From NCBI RefSeq assembly GCF_047425865.1, contig NZ_CP179735.1: DNA of 64,000 nt; one strand, written 5' to 3'. Shown piece after piece: positions 7,410 through 16,184 of the stretch (its first letter is position 1; each line of letters begins with the position of its first letter). A program made the translations under genes and the position numbers. This stretch comes from Macrococcoides equi (GTDB taxonomy: Bacteria > Bacillota > Bacilli > Staphylococcales > Staphylococcaceae). The notes beneath the pieces are model-generated. The model was not told the DNA's origin and ran no database searches. It saw nothing but the letters and a program-made list of their open reading frames with translations.

Positions 7410-9170
7410 TTATTTTTCTACCACTTTAACAATCTCATCGGTAACAATCTTATTCATCGCCTTAACACCCGGATATTCTAGATGAATACCATCTGGTGCA
7501 AAGTATTCTGGATGACCTTGCGATGTTTTATACCAATCAATAATATGAACATTTTTAAGTTTTTTAGCATAACGATACATCTCTTCGTTAACGTGAGCTT
7601 CATAATCTCTTGGTACACGTGCAGTAACTAAAAATACAGTTGCTTTATTGAATTTCTTCAATATCGTTTCCATGTGATAATCTTCAAAGTCACCATTTGT
7701 TCCTAGATACAATACAACGATACCATCTTTACGATTAAATTCAGGGTAGTTATCTGCCACTGGAATTGCTTTATAGATACTACGTCCTACTTCTCCATCG
7801 ATCGTTGCATTCGGGAACACTTTTTTAATTTCATTATTAATATCTACAAGTACCGAATCTCCGATAAATAAAGGCGCATAAGGATACGTTTTTGTAGGTG
7901 CTTCTCCGTCTGCACCCTCTACCTGTACAGGTGCGATACGTTTAATTGCTGGTGCGATTGATTTAGTTTTAGTTACTACAATTTTATCACTATGTTCTGG
8001 TGCTTCCGCCTTTACAGTCTTAACTAAATAAGGTGTTGCAATTAATAGATAAAGACTCAGTAATAGTGTTGTGAATTGTTTAGCATTTTTGACATCAATA
8101 AATGTCTTAAGTCCTCTTTTTCTAAATGGCTGTTCAATGAAGTGATAACTGATAACTGCCATGATGACTGTGAGGAGAATTGAAAATATGTGAACATACC
8201 ACGGAATCTGACCTTGAATAAAGTGAGACTGCATCAATACAATAATCGGATAATGCCATAAATATAAACTATATGAATAACGACCGATCCATGTAAGTAC
8301 CGGTAAACTTAACACTTTAGAAATGAAAGTCTCTGGATGAACACTGGCCATAATAAATAGTAACGTAAAAATTCCTAATACATATAATCCACCTTGGAAT
8401 ACTGATGCACTATGTTCAGTAAATACAAAAAATGAGCGAATTAAGAATAAAAATCCTATTAAACCTATAACATCAATAAACCATACAACATATTTTGGTG
8501 GATGCTCTTTTAGCTTGTAAGCAGGCCAGATGAGTGCAAGCATTGCACCTAGTAATAATGTTTGGAGACGTGTATCTGTTCCAAAGTAAATACGTGAGAT
8601 ACTTAAAGATGGATTAAATAAAATCCACATAATTGCCATTGAAATAATTGAAACTACAAAAAATACAATAAAAATCTTGGATTTCTTTTTCATAAATTTA
8701 AATAGTAATAATAGAATGAACGGGAAGAACAAGTAGAATTGTTCCTCAATTGCAAGTGACCATAAATGCTTTAAAGGTCGAGGTTCTAAACTTTGGAAAT
8801 AATCAAGACCATCAAAGATGTACCACCAGTTCGATACATAGAATAATGCTGCCAGCATATCCTTTTTAATTTGATACAGTAACTCTCGATCAAAGAATAT
8901 GATGTATTGAACTACAATAAACATCATAAACAGCACAGGTGGCAGCAAACGTTTAATACGTTTATACCAGAAATGTGCCAGATTAATTGTTTGCTTAATT
9001 TCATACTCTTTAATCAATAATGTTGTAATTAAATATCCTGAAATAATAAAGAATGTATCTACACCTAAAAAACCACCCGGTAACCACTTTGGATTAAGGT
9101 GAAAAATAATAATTGCTACAACAGCAATTGCCCTCATACCATCTAGTCCGGGAAAATATTGTTTTCTCAT
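7410..9170 (-). CDS. oatA: Peptidoglycan O-acetyltransferase, OatA-type (acyltransferase 3 + SGNH)
   Basis: A 586-residue two-domain enzyme. The N-terminal acyltransferase-3 domain (about 1-360) has ten or more membrane helices and the motifs FPGLDGMRA, FLGVDTFFIISGYLIT and SLAIEEQFYLFFPF. The C-terminal extracellular SGNH esterase-like domain has the nucleophile block GDSVLVD, the oxyanion-hole Asn in GTNGD, and the catalytic D-x-x-H in DGIHLEYPG. OatA O-acetylates MurNAc C6-OH and gives lysozyme resistance. An upstream in-frame ATG at 9236 exists, but AAAGGCAGG precedes the ATG at 9170 by 8 bases and homologues begin near here. Related acyltransferases modify other glycans, so the exact acceptor is by family. 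Confidence 0.88.
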   Translation of the reverse strand: MRKQYFPGLDGMRAIAVVAIIIFHLNPKWLPGGFLGVDTFFIISGYLITTLLIKEYEIKQTINLAHFWYKRIKRLLPPVLFMMFIVVQYIIFFDRELLYQIKKDMLAALFYVSNWWYIFDGLDYFQSLEPRPLKHLWSLAIEEQFYLFFPFILLLLFKFMKKKSKIFIVFFVVSIISMAIMWILFNPSLSISRIYFGTDTRLQTLLLGAMLALIWPAYKLKEHPPKYVVWFIDVIGLIGFLFLIRSFFVFTEHSASVFQGGLYVLGIFTLLFIMASVHPETFISKVLSLPVLTWIGRYSYSLYLWHYPIIVLMQSHFIQGQIPWYVHIFSILLTVIMAVISYHFIEQPFRKRGLKTFIDVKNAKQFTTLLLSLYLLIATPYLVKTVKAEAPEHSDKIVVTKTKSIAPAIKRIAPVQVEGADGEAPTKTYPYAPLFIGDSVLVDINNEIKKVFPNATIDGEVGRSIYKAIPVADNYPEFNRKDGIVVLYLGTNGDFEDYHMETILKKFNKATVFLVTARVPRDYEAHVNEEMYRYAKKLKNVHIIDWYKTSQGHPEYFAPDGIHLEYPGVKAMNKIVTDEIVKVVEK

Positions 9171-9314
9171 TACAATAACCTGCCTTTTTAACATAAACGT
9201 AACATAATTGAAATACTTTATTAATAATACATCCATTTTTATAAATTTACAACCTAAAAAAGGCTTTTAATTGTTTAAATTTGTCATAATCTTTAAAAAG
9301 GTGACAATTTTAAC

Positions 9315-9362
9315 GAAAAAAAATCACACCTATTTATAATTATAGCGAAAATAGGTATGATT
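9315..9362 (-). terminator. Intrinsic terminator after the 34-aa ORF
   Basis: Arms AATCACACCTATTT (9322-9335) and AAATAGGTATGATT (9349-9362) pair with one wobble. The minus strand continues with eight T residues (opposite the A run at 9316-9323). It lies 15 bp after the small ORF at 9377-9481. Confidence 0.75.
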
Positions 9363-9376
9363 CAAAATGATTACTA

Positions 9377-9481
9377 TTATTTGTTTTTCTTGTCAGAAAG
9401 ATCCTTCACCTTACCACCTATTGATGATTTTGTCTGATCTTTAACAGTGCCGGAAATTGAACCTTTTTTTTCTTCAGTCAT
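9377..9481 (-). CDS. Small CsbD-like hydrophilic protein (34 aa)
   Basis: A 34-codon ORF beginning MTEEKKGSISGTVKD and ending in a Lys-rich tail (LSDKKNK). It is charged, has no membrane segment, and the G-x-V-K-D repeat-like pattern recalls CsbD-family stress proteins, although those are about 60 residues. A strong Shine-Dalgarno (AAAGGAGGG) stands 6 bases before the ATG and a good terminator follows, so it looks like a complete monocistronic gene. The 335-bp gap between oatA and the gene at 9572 otherwise holds only promoters. Function unknown; the CsbD likeness is weak inference. Confidence 0.65.
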   Translation of the reverse strand: MTEEKKGSISGTVKDQTKSSIGGKVKDLSDKKNK

Positions 9482-9571
9482 ACGAATCCCTCCTTTATAC
9501 TGTATGTAATTTATTTTAACTTAATTAAATAGTATTGTGTAATGATATCCATAAAACTCGCCACTTTCTAT

Positions 9572-10354
9572 CTAATCAGTTAATTCATAGGCACGATTTA
9601 ATAAATGGTTTAAATTTAATTTTGGACGTTCACGAGTATCCACAACTTCTATATTATGACGATTTGACTCAGGTTGGTAGTAGTGAACATAACAATTAAT
9701 CATGCCACTTTGATTTTTTTCTTTGTCATCTAGCCAAGCATTCAACTCTTGCTGACTCATAAAGATTCCTTCAATCCCATTATCCTGTTCTGTCACATAT
9801 TTAGACTTTTCATCGACTTTTACAAGCATGGCATAGTAGTCACAACTCGTAAAAATCTTATCGTTTCCCTTATGCCAGGCTGATACACGATGAGGGTTGA
9901 TTTCTTCTTCTGAATTCAGGAACTCATAATCTCGGGAGGTACTGATGTAGATTCGATTCAATTTATCATTTAGTTTGCATGTTAATATATTATATTTTAA
10001 ATTGATAAACTCAATATCAGGGTGTGATTGCATTAATTTATCTTTTACAAAGTTCACCATTTCTGAACGTTTGAAAGAACGTGCTTTCGTCTTAGTATTA
10101 CTGTAATTAACAGAAGCTTCACGTTTTTCACCATATTGATTTGATTGAGGCAACTGAATCTCAGCTTCTTTCATTATCTGATATACCTCAATGATTTCTA
10201 CTTTTAATGCATTCGTCAGAAATTCTACCTCATCTATAGAACCTTGTGTAAAAAGCAAAGCACGGGCTATATTTTGCTTTTTTAGATTAGAATAAATCAT
10301 CGGACATTTTTCTTCAACTTCTTTAAGTTTTAAGTATAGCTCTATTGTTCTCAT
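9572..10354 (-). CDS. Hypothetical protein, 260 aa
   Basis: I do not recognise this family. The protein is soluble, without signal peptide or membrane helices. The first 85 residues are helical and Lys/Glu rich and could be a helix-turn-helix-like or interaction module. A low-complexity linker (about 85-98) follows. The C-terminal part (about 98-250) is alpha/beta with SAWHKGNDKIFTSCDYYAML and GIFMSQQELNAWLDDKE, a pattern seen in small nuclease-like or ligand-binding folds, but no catalytic motif is certain. An AGGGG or GAGG Shine-Dalgarno precedes the start. It stands alone, without a partner gene that would suggest a role. Confidence 0.75.
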   Translation of the reverse strand: MRTIELYLKLKEVEEKCPMIYSNLKKQNIARALLFTQGSIDEVEFLTNALKVEIIEVYQIMKEAEIQLPQSNQYGEKREASVNYSNTKTKARSFKRSEMVNFVKDKLMQSHPDIEFINLKYNILTCKLNDKLNRIYISTSRDYEFLNSEEEINPHRVSAWHKGNDKIFTSCDYYAMLVKVDEKSKYVTEQDNGIEGIFMSQQELNAWLDDKEKNQSGMINCYVHYYQPESNRHNIEVVDTRERPKLNLNHLLNRAYELTD

Positions 10355-10484
10355 GACCTCACCCCTAAAATGGTTATATCTATTATTATTAGCATTTTTT
10401 TCATTATACCATCATCATATAGAGGATGATAACGTTCACAACAAGTTCACAATATTAAGATTTATTGACCCCTTGCACCAATAT

Positions 10485-10531
10485 AAAAAACGAACCAACT
10501 ATAAATTAAATTGCAATTTATAGCTGGTTCG
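10485..10531 (-). terminator. Intrinsic terminator after azoR
   Basis: Arms 10491-10507 and 10515-10531 form a 17-bp stem with one G-T type mismatch and a 7-base loop; the minus strand then has six T residues (10490-10485). It begins 19 bp beyond the azoreductase stop. Confidence 0.85.
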
Positions 10532-10549
10532 ATCTAATACTTTATTCAG

Positions 10550-11185
10550 TTAGAATTTCTCAGCTAAGTTTTGAGCTTTCTCAATTGCTTTTGCTTTAAT
10601 CGTCTCTGCTTGATCAGGTACAGCGTTTTGTCCTTCAATAATAATTTCTTCAACACTTGGAATCCCAAAGAATCCTAAGATTGTTTGAAGGTATCGGTTA
10701 CCTAATTCAAAATCTGCCGCTGGTCCTTCAGAATAGAATCCACCACGTGCTTGAATCAATAATGCTTTTTTATCTGTTAATAATCCTACAGGACCATTTT
10801 CAGTGTATTTAAATGCTTTGCCTGCAACTGCTACTGCATCAATATATGCTTTTACAATGGCCGGGAAAGATAAATTCCACATTGGTGTAACAAATACGTA
10901 TTTATCTGCCGCTGCAAACTCATCACTTAATTCATTTAAACGTGAAACTTTTTGTTGCTCTGTTTCTGATAAAGCTTCGAATGCTTCACCTGATTGTAAT
11001 TTACCCCAGCCTGCAAACACTTCTTTATCGATTAATGGAATAAATGTTTCGTATAAATCAATGTGTTTCACTTCATGCTCAGGATTAGCCGCTTTATAAC
11101 TTTCAATAAATGCTTTCCCTGTAGCCATAGAAAATGAAACTGTTTCATCATTTGGATGTCCTGTGATATATAGTACTTTAGTCAT
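10550..11185 (-). CDS. azoR: FMN-dependent NADH-azoreductase / quinone reductase
   Basis: A 211-residue flavodoxin-fold oxidoreductase of the AzoR/AcpD family, usual length 200-210. FMN-binding features include the N-terminal TGHPNDETVSFSM loop, TPMWNLSFPAIVKAYID near residues 100-116 and QARGGFYSEGPA near residues 145-156. The enzyme reduces quinones and azo compounds in two-electron steps with NADH and protects against thiol-reactive electrophiles. It is monocistronic with its own promoter (TTGACT, 16 bp, TATAAT) containing a 26-bp palindrome, and ends in a strong terminator. The operator suggests control by a redox-sensing MarR/HxlR-type repressor not encoded alongside. Confidence 0.9.
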   Translation of the reverse strand: MTKVLYITGHPNDETVSFSMATGKAFIESYKAANPEHEVKHIDLYETFIPLIDKEVFAGWGKLQSGEAFEALSETEQQKVSRLNELSDEFAAADKYVFVTPMWNLSFPAIVKAYIDAVAVAGKAFKYTENGPVGLLTDKKALLIQARGGFYSEGPAADFELGNRYLQTILGFFGIPSVEEIIIEGQNAVPDQAETIKAKAIEKAQNLAEKF

Positions 11186-11226
11186 GTTAATTACTCCTTC
11201 AAAATAAGTTTATTTTTTATATTTGA

Positions 11227-11261
11227 TATAATTATTATACTTAATAATTATAATTAGTCAA
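11227..11261 (-). promoter_or_regulatory. azoR promoter with palindromic operator
   Basis: Minus-strand -35 TTGACT (11261-11256), 16-bp spacer and -10 TATAAT (11239-11234). The palindrome TATAATTATT-N6-AATAATTATA occupies 11227-11252, spanning spacer and -10. Perfect 10-bp arms at this place fit a dimeric winged-helix repressor such as MarR or HxlR family proteins that control azoreductases in related bacteria. Confidence 0.7.
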
Positions 11262-11283
11262 TACAAATGTTTTAGTTAATAAT

Positions 11284-11315
11284 AAAAAAAGAACGTACCC
11301 ACATTTGGTACGTCC
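11284..11315 (-). terminator. Intrinsic terminator after the DUF1801 gene
   Basis: ACGTACC (11293-11299) pairs with GGTACGT (11307-11313). Seven T residues follow on the minus strand (11290-11284). Confidence 0.8.
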
Positions 11316-11354
11316 CATTAAAATTTAATAACTAAAATCATCTCAAGCCTATTC

Positions 11355-11726
11355 TTATTTTCTCCAAAACGTATTAACATCCTGTTTGTCTTCTATATTA
11401 TATTCAATGATTTCTCTCAGAAGATCATAGTTCATTGTGTCGTTCCACTTTACTTTATACAATCCTTTAGTCTGCGCATAACCTGATGCATCAATTTTAT
11501 CTTTAAATACTGACATCGTATGATTCTCTGGTGCAATTGATATGTGTGGTTTCGCCGTACTAATCCCTAAAATAAACGTGCCATGATGTGAATACATTGG
11601 TGTGTTCCATTTAAATTCACGCTCTAAGTCCGGGAAATTACTTTCAATCCATTCGAACAATTCTTGTAACTTATTGCTGTGAATTTCATTATTGATTTTA
11701 TCAAAAAAAGGATCAAATTTATGCAT
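11355..11726 (-). CDS. DUF1801 (YdhG-like) protein
   Basis: A 123-residue cytosolic protein with the DUF1801 core: FDPFFDKI at the start, EREFKWNTPMYSHHGTFILGISTAKPHISIAP in the middle and a terminal helix. Bacillus YdhG-type members have been called iron chaperones because of frataxin-like topology, but the biochemical role is not settled. It follows the ABC ATPase gene (11747-12418) by 20 bp in the same direction and ends in a good terminator, so it is probably the last gene of that ABC operon. No metal-binding motif can be identified with confidence. Confidence 0.82.
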   Translation of the reverse strand: MHKFDPFFDKINNEIHSNKLQELFEWIESNFPDLEREFKWNTPMYSHHGTFILGISTAKPHISIAPENHTMSVFKDKIDASGYAQTKGLYKVKWNDTMNYDLLREIIEYNIEDKQDVNTFWRK

Positions 11727-11746
11727 GTATTACCTCCATTGTTCAT

Positions 11747-12418
11747 TTAAATTGATTGTAACATATCTTCAAATACCCAGCCTTTTTCAACTAACACTTG
11801 TTTATAGAAGGGGTCTTTTCCGATCAATTTAATACTATCCCCGATTGCTTCAACTTCATCCAGATGATGCGTAGTTAATATTATAAGTTTATTTTGTTTA
11901 AGTTCATTTATTAAACGATGAATATCATATCGTGATTTTAAATCAATGCCTACTGTTGGCTCATCCAGAATAATAATTTCAGGATTTCCAAGCAGTCCAA
12001 CCAACATATTCACTTTGCGTTTTGTACCACCAGATAACGATTGTACTTTAGCTTTATCTTCGTTAAGATTTAAAGATTGCTTATAAGACTTGATGACTTC
12101 CTCACTTACCGGATTTTTATATAGTCCTTTAAAAAAATTAATATTTTCAGCTACAGTCATATGTTCAAATAATGCAATATCCTGAGGGATATAACCTAAA
12201 GTATCTCTCAATGCTTTAGTAGACAATGTTTTTCCAAAATATTTTATTTCACCAGCATCTTGAGTATCGAGCTTAGCTATCATACGTAATAATGTCGACT
12301 TACCGGCTCCATTTTCACCCAACAATATCGTTACTGCCTGATGATTAAATGTTGTATTTAAATGATTAAAGATTTGTTTTTCACCAAAACGTTTTGTTAA
12401 ATTTTGAATTTCTATCAT
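11747..12418 (-). CDS. ABC-2 transporter ATP-binding protein
   Basis: A 223-residue nucleotide-binding subunit. Walker A is GENGAGKSTL at about 34-43, the signature is SLSGGTKRKVNML near 128, Walker B is IILDEPTVGID and the switch is TTHH. The form resembles CcmA/DrrA exporters that work with ABC-2 permeases. It overlaps the preceding permease gene by 4 bp (ATGA), and both permeases (12415-13344, 13341-14504) are upstream, so the complex is probably one ATPase with two different membrane subunits. The substrate is unknown. The extracellular DUF6583-like protein at the head of the operon may be its functional partner. Confidence 0.9.
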   Translation of the reverse strand: MIEIQNLTKRFGEKQIFNHLNTTFNHQAVTILLGENGAGKSTLLRMIAKLDTQDAGEIKYFGKTLSTKALRDTLGYIPQDIALFEHMTVAENINFFKGLYKNPVSEEVIKSYKQSLNLNEDKAKVQSLSGGTKRKVNMLVGLLGNPEIIILDEPTVGIDLKSRYDIHRLINELKQNKLIILTTHHLDEVEAIGDSIKLIGKDPFYKQVLVEKGWVFEDMLQSI

Positions 12419-13344
12419 ATTAATCCTCCAGTTACTGCAGCGATATATAAAGATATCAATGCAATAGTAAATGTAACTGTCATAAACAATCTGTGACTTG
12501 TTGTTTTTACTTTGAATAATAATATACTTAATATCAGCTCATAGATAATTGTTACGATTAAACATAATAAATAAAATGTCAAACTCATGTGCTGCTGCAT
12601 TAACTGCGCCACCATGAAAAGAGACAGAATGATGAGCAACGTATGTATCACAACATATATCAAATGCAGATACAACTTTGTATGACTAAACATATAGAGA
12701 CGTTTGAGTGCTGCATCTTGTTTCAATCTTTGATGTAGTACAATTTGAATCATTGAGATAAAGAGAAAGACTGCAAAAATGACACTCAAACTAATAGACG
12801 TGTCCTGATGTTTCCCAATCGCAAATTGCTTTAACTGATTGGTCGGAGTTTTTTGTTTATATTGATGTTGTACTGATTGTAACGATACTTTTTTAAAATG
12901 ATTGATATGATGTGTTACGATATATGGAATTTGTTCTTCGTATAAAGTTTTACTCGTTATTTCCTGGGCAATGGTACCGACGAAGTCATCTCTGTAATAA
13001 AGAGGAATAGCATCACGTAAGGACTTATCTTTTAATTTCTGTTCAAAGCCTTCAGGAATCGAAAAACTGAGTACTGCATTATTTGTTTTTATACTATCTT
13101 CAATAAAGGCATCATCGTTATCTAAGCGCTTGATGACTACAAATGGATTTTTCGATAAAGACGTGATAAGTGCTTTTGATGCATGCGTTTGATCTAAATC
13201 CTGTACTGCAATCGGCATTTTGAACACTTCATTCATCTTCTGCTGCATAGTATATAATGCTATACATGACAAAAAGATTGCTAATAATAAAGCAATATAG
13301 GATTTCCATTGTTTCTTTATAACTAGGTATAGTATTGATTTCAT
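12415..13344 (-). CDS. ABC-2 type permease (small)
   Basis: A 309-residue membrane protein with one helix near the N-terminus (about 14-31), a long extracytoplasmic stretch (about 35-185), then a cluster of helices to the C-terminus. This is the topology of ABC-2 permeases of the YhgE/ABC2_membrane_3 kind used for export. It overlaps both neighbours by 4 bp, so it is translated in concert with the larger permease upstream and the ATPase downstream. The final helices are closely spaced and lack the usual ABC-2 GXXXP-like motif that would allow further subtyping. Substrate unknown. Confidence 0.85.
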   Translation of the reverse strand: MKSILYLVIKKQWKSYIALLLAIFLSCIALYTMQQKMNEVFKMPIAVQDLDQTHASKALITSLSKNPFVVIKRLDNDDAFIEDSIKTNNAVLSFSIPEGFEQKLKDKSLRDAIPLYYRDDFVGTIAQEITSKTLYEEQIPYIVTHHINHFKKVSLQSVQHQYKQKTPTNQLKQFAIGKHQDTSISLSVIFAVFLFISMIQIVLHQRLKQDAALKRLYMFSHTKLYLHLIYVVIHTLLIILSLFMVAQLMQQHMSLTFYLLCLIVTIIYELILSILLFKVKTTSHRLFMTVTFTIALISLYIAAVTGGLI

Positions 13345-14504
13345 CGTCTATACCTCCAGATAAGTGTAATAATTAGCAGAATGAATACGGCAATTATACT
13401 AAAATAAAACCATATATCTGTTTTAATCAAATAGTTATTAAGCACCAGTTCTACGAAATGATTGAATACATGGCTTAATGGCTGATTGTAAATCGTACCA
13501 CCTAATACATCTTTAAAGTATATAGAAGGTATTGTTGCTCCTGAAAATACGACAACAAACAGTGTTAATACACCCTTCAAAAGCAAGTGTAATGCTTTAG
13601 GCATCATTTCAATGAGTATCAATAACAGAGCAATTAACAATATATATAGCAGTATATTGCCTGCTAAAGGTCCTACATTATAGCTTTCAAAATCAGAAGG
13701 CAACCATTTTATAATAAGAAACAGCATAATACTCGCTATGATTAATGTATATAGAAAACTGATTATTCCTCTGACAATTGTTAGTTTTTCAAATGAGAAA
13801 TGGAACATCGTCAGTCTCTCTTTTAGCGCTTTATCCTGATTCATCTTTAAAATATTAAATAAAGATAAGAAGAACAAATATACACCTATAAAGTATGCAG
13901 ATAATGTGTAGTACTGATATGTATCATACAATTTTACTGGCGATTCATCAAAAGATCCATTACGGTCGAGTCCTGTAAATAACATATCTGTCATCATCGT
14001 TAACATCTCGTCTTTCGTTGTTTCAGGATATAGTGTTTTATATGCTTTCGCACCACCCATTGATAGCATTAAGCGACTGTAAACAGAGTCTGTCAATTGA
14101 TAGATGATGATGCTTTCTAGTGATTGTTTATCATATGTATAAACTGAAATAGGGAGATTACCTTGTTTATAAAATACGCGCGTCATTCCTTTATCAAATA
14201 CAAAATAGCCATCAAGTGCATGTTGTGCTAATTTTTTTCTTGCTGTCAACTCATCATAGCGCTTTAATTCAATATCACTACCCATGCTCTGACCGTCACC
14301 AATGGCTTTTAATATAAGCTCCGTTTCCTTTGAATGATCCTGATCCACTAGTCCAATCGAAAATTTGTCGTTTTGATGATCTTTATATACAGATAACCCT
14401 AATAAAATGCCAAGTGATGCAATAAATAACAATAATATATAGATTAGCAAATACCACTTTTTCAATAAGAAAGAGTGATAAATGCTGAATAACTGACGTT
14501 TCAC
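13341..14504 (-). CDS. ABC-2 type permease (large)
   Basis: A membrane protein of about 387 residues. It has one N-terminal helix (about 15-38), a large extracytoplasmic loop of some 150 residues, and at least five C-terminal helices, as in ABC2_membrane_3 permeases. Reading could start at a GTG at 14513, but AAGGAG would then touch the start codon; the GTG at 14504 has AAGGAG 8 bases upstream and is preferred. The stop overlaps the next permease (ATGA). The two permeases have the same architecture and may form a heterodimer with the ATPase at 11747-12418. Confidence 0.85.
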   Translation of the reverse strand: MKRQLFSIYHSFLLKKWYLLIYILLLFIASLGILLGLSVYKDHQNDKFSIGLVDQDHSKETELILKAIGDGQSMGSDIELKRYDELTARKKLAQHALDGYFVFDKGMTRVFYKQGNLPISVYTYDKQSLESIIIYQLTDSVYSRLMLSMGGAKAYKTLYPETTKDEMLTMMTDMLFTGLDRNGSFDESPVKLYDTYQYYTLSAYFIGVYLFFLSLFNILKMNQDKALKERLTMFHFSFEKLTIVRGIISFLYTLIIASIMLFLIIKWLPSDFESYNVGPLAGNILLYILLIALLLILIEMMPKALHLLLKGVLTLFVVVFSGATIPSIYFKDVLGGTIYNQPLSHVFNHFVELVLNNYLIKTDIWFYFSIIAVFILLIITLIWRYRR

Positions 14505-14545
14505 ATTTATCACTCCTTTTCATATAAATAATCTTTTCTCGTATT

Positions 14546-16021
14546 CTATTTTAGATCTTTTGCAGCATCTTCAAAGACTTTACCTGCATTTTTTGAAATT
14601 TGTTTTTGTAAATCTTCAATTTCACTTGTTGACATCTTACTTAAATCTTTAGCACCGTCTTTTTTAACTTTAACATCTTGTTTTAACTTCGTTACTGCAT
14701 CAATCATGAATTTAATTGGTTCGTTTTGCACATTCATAGAGAATTCTGCTTTTTGTTTTTGTTCATTATTTCCGATATCTGTAACCATGTCATTTGTATA
14801 ATCCAGTTTTAAATCCTGACCTGCAACTTGAGATAGATCAACCGTACCTTTATCCGTACGTTTATCACCATCTGTTTTTGATTCATTTATGAAAGTGATA
14901 GCTTTTTCACCATTATCATTAATTGTCATTTTATAATCATCTTTATAGCGGTCATCTTTTTTATTTGATTCCCCTGTTAATACAAAGCCATTTGATACAT
15001 CTTTTGTTGAACCTTTAATGTCTACTTTTACATTGTCATCAATTTGAGTTAATGCGTTAAGCTTCAATTCCTCTTTATCACTTGTAATAACTAAATCACG
15101 TTTTAAAATTTCTTTACCTTCCACATAGATTGTAGATACAACTTTAGGAAATTCTGATTCTTTTTGCTCTTTAGTTTCTTTTAGTAACTTCTTAATCTCT
15201 TTATCATAATCGACACCATTACCTTGTTTCGTAACTAATTCTTTAAGTTCTTTATCATCTTTAGCTTGCTCTAACATTTTTACAAGTACTTTTTTCATAT
15301 CTTTTGGTTGTAACGTCATCGTTAATTTATCAAGATTTTTTTCTTCATCGAAGATCTTTACTTTTTCATTATCTTTTTTGAACTGATCATCTTTTAAATT
15401 ATCGATAAAAGTTTTACCATAACGATCTACAATTTTCTTTACATCTTCTTGTGAAATTTGAGCATTACCTAATAAATTATTTAAATTTAGTGAATCATTT
15501 GTCATTGTTTCATCCATTGGAGAGCCTGAAATTTTTTCAAATGTTTCAATGATTTTGTTATTAGGTACACTTAAGACATTATCCAATACCGGTGCAGAAA
15601 AATATTGATTTTTCTCATCTGCCTGCCATGCAAATTCACCAATTTTATTATCTGCAAGTGTTGGTGTAATACTTAAATTAGATAGTTTATTCTTATTGTC
15701 ATGTGCCATATCCAAAATAATGTTAGATGAATCAATTGCAGATTTAGGAACACCCATTTGAGCTACTAAAGATTCAGGAATATCTGCTCCAAGCTTTAAG
15801 TTCATTGCATAGTTTTCATCTTTCATTTTTTCCTGGAATTTCGTTTCATTTTCAAAACGATTATTAAAATAATCCTGCATCGTTTGTAAAGATTGCTGTT
15901 CACTTTTCAGATAAGCATTTTTAGGTGTGTTGGATACGAAGAAATACGCTGCTGCTCCACCACCGATAATTAAAGCTAGTGCTGCAATAATACCTACCAA
16001 CAATCCTTTTGATTTTTTCAT
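14546..16021 (-). CDS. Membrane-anchored extracellular protein, DUF6583-like
   Basis: A 491-residue protein with a short basic N-terminus and a single helix (about 7-30, GLLVGIIAALALIIGGGAAAYFFV) without a lipobox, so it is likely an uncleaved anchor with the remaining 460 residues outside. The outer part is highly charged and repeatedly beta-strand/amphipathic, rich in Lys, Asp and Asn, consistent with a two-domain binding fold. It resembles DUF6583 proteins found next to ABC-2 transporters in staphylococci (recalled, not searched). It is the first gene of the operon and is 41 bp from the large permease. A role as accessory or substrate-accepting subunit is inference. Confidence 0.78.
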   Translation of the reverse strand: MKKSKGLLVGIIAALALIIGGGAAAYFFVSNTPKNAYLKSEQQSLQTMQDYFNNRFENETKFQEKMKDENYAMNLKLGADIPESLVAQMGVPKSAIDSSNIILDMAHDNKNKLSNLSITPTLADNKIGEFAWQADEKNQYFSAPVLDNVLSVPNNKIIETFEKISGSPMDETMTNDSLNLNNLLGNAQISQEDVKKIVDRYGKTFIDNLKDDQFKKDNEKVKIFDEEKNLDKLTMTLQPKDMKKVLVKMLEQAKDDKELKELVTKQGNGVDYDKEIKKLLKETKEQKESEFPKVVSTIYVEGKEILKRDLVITSDKEELKLNALTQIDDNVKVDIKGSTKDVSNGFVLTGESNKKDDRYKDDYKMTINDNGEKAITFINESKTDGDKRTDKGTVDLSQVAGQDLKLDYTNDMVTDIGNNEQKQKAEFSMNVQNEPIKFMIDAVTKLKQDVKVKKDGAKDLSKMSTSEIEDLQKQISKNAGKVFEDAAKDLK

Positions 16022-16184
16022 GCTGTTTCCTCCATATTATTATTTTAATATTGCTTTAAAATTATCATAACAAAATCGAAATAATTTCGAAATACTTTTC
16101 ACAAAATTAACCAAAAATTTTATAATTTATGAAATAAAGTTTAGTGCGTTTTGAACAGATGCATCAAATATATTCAAATTAAAT

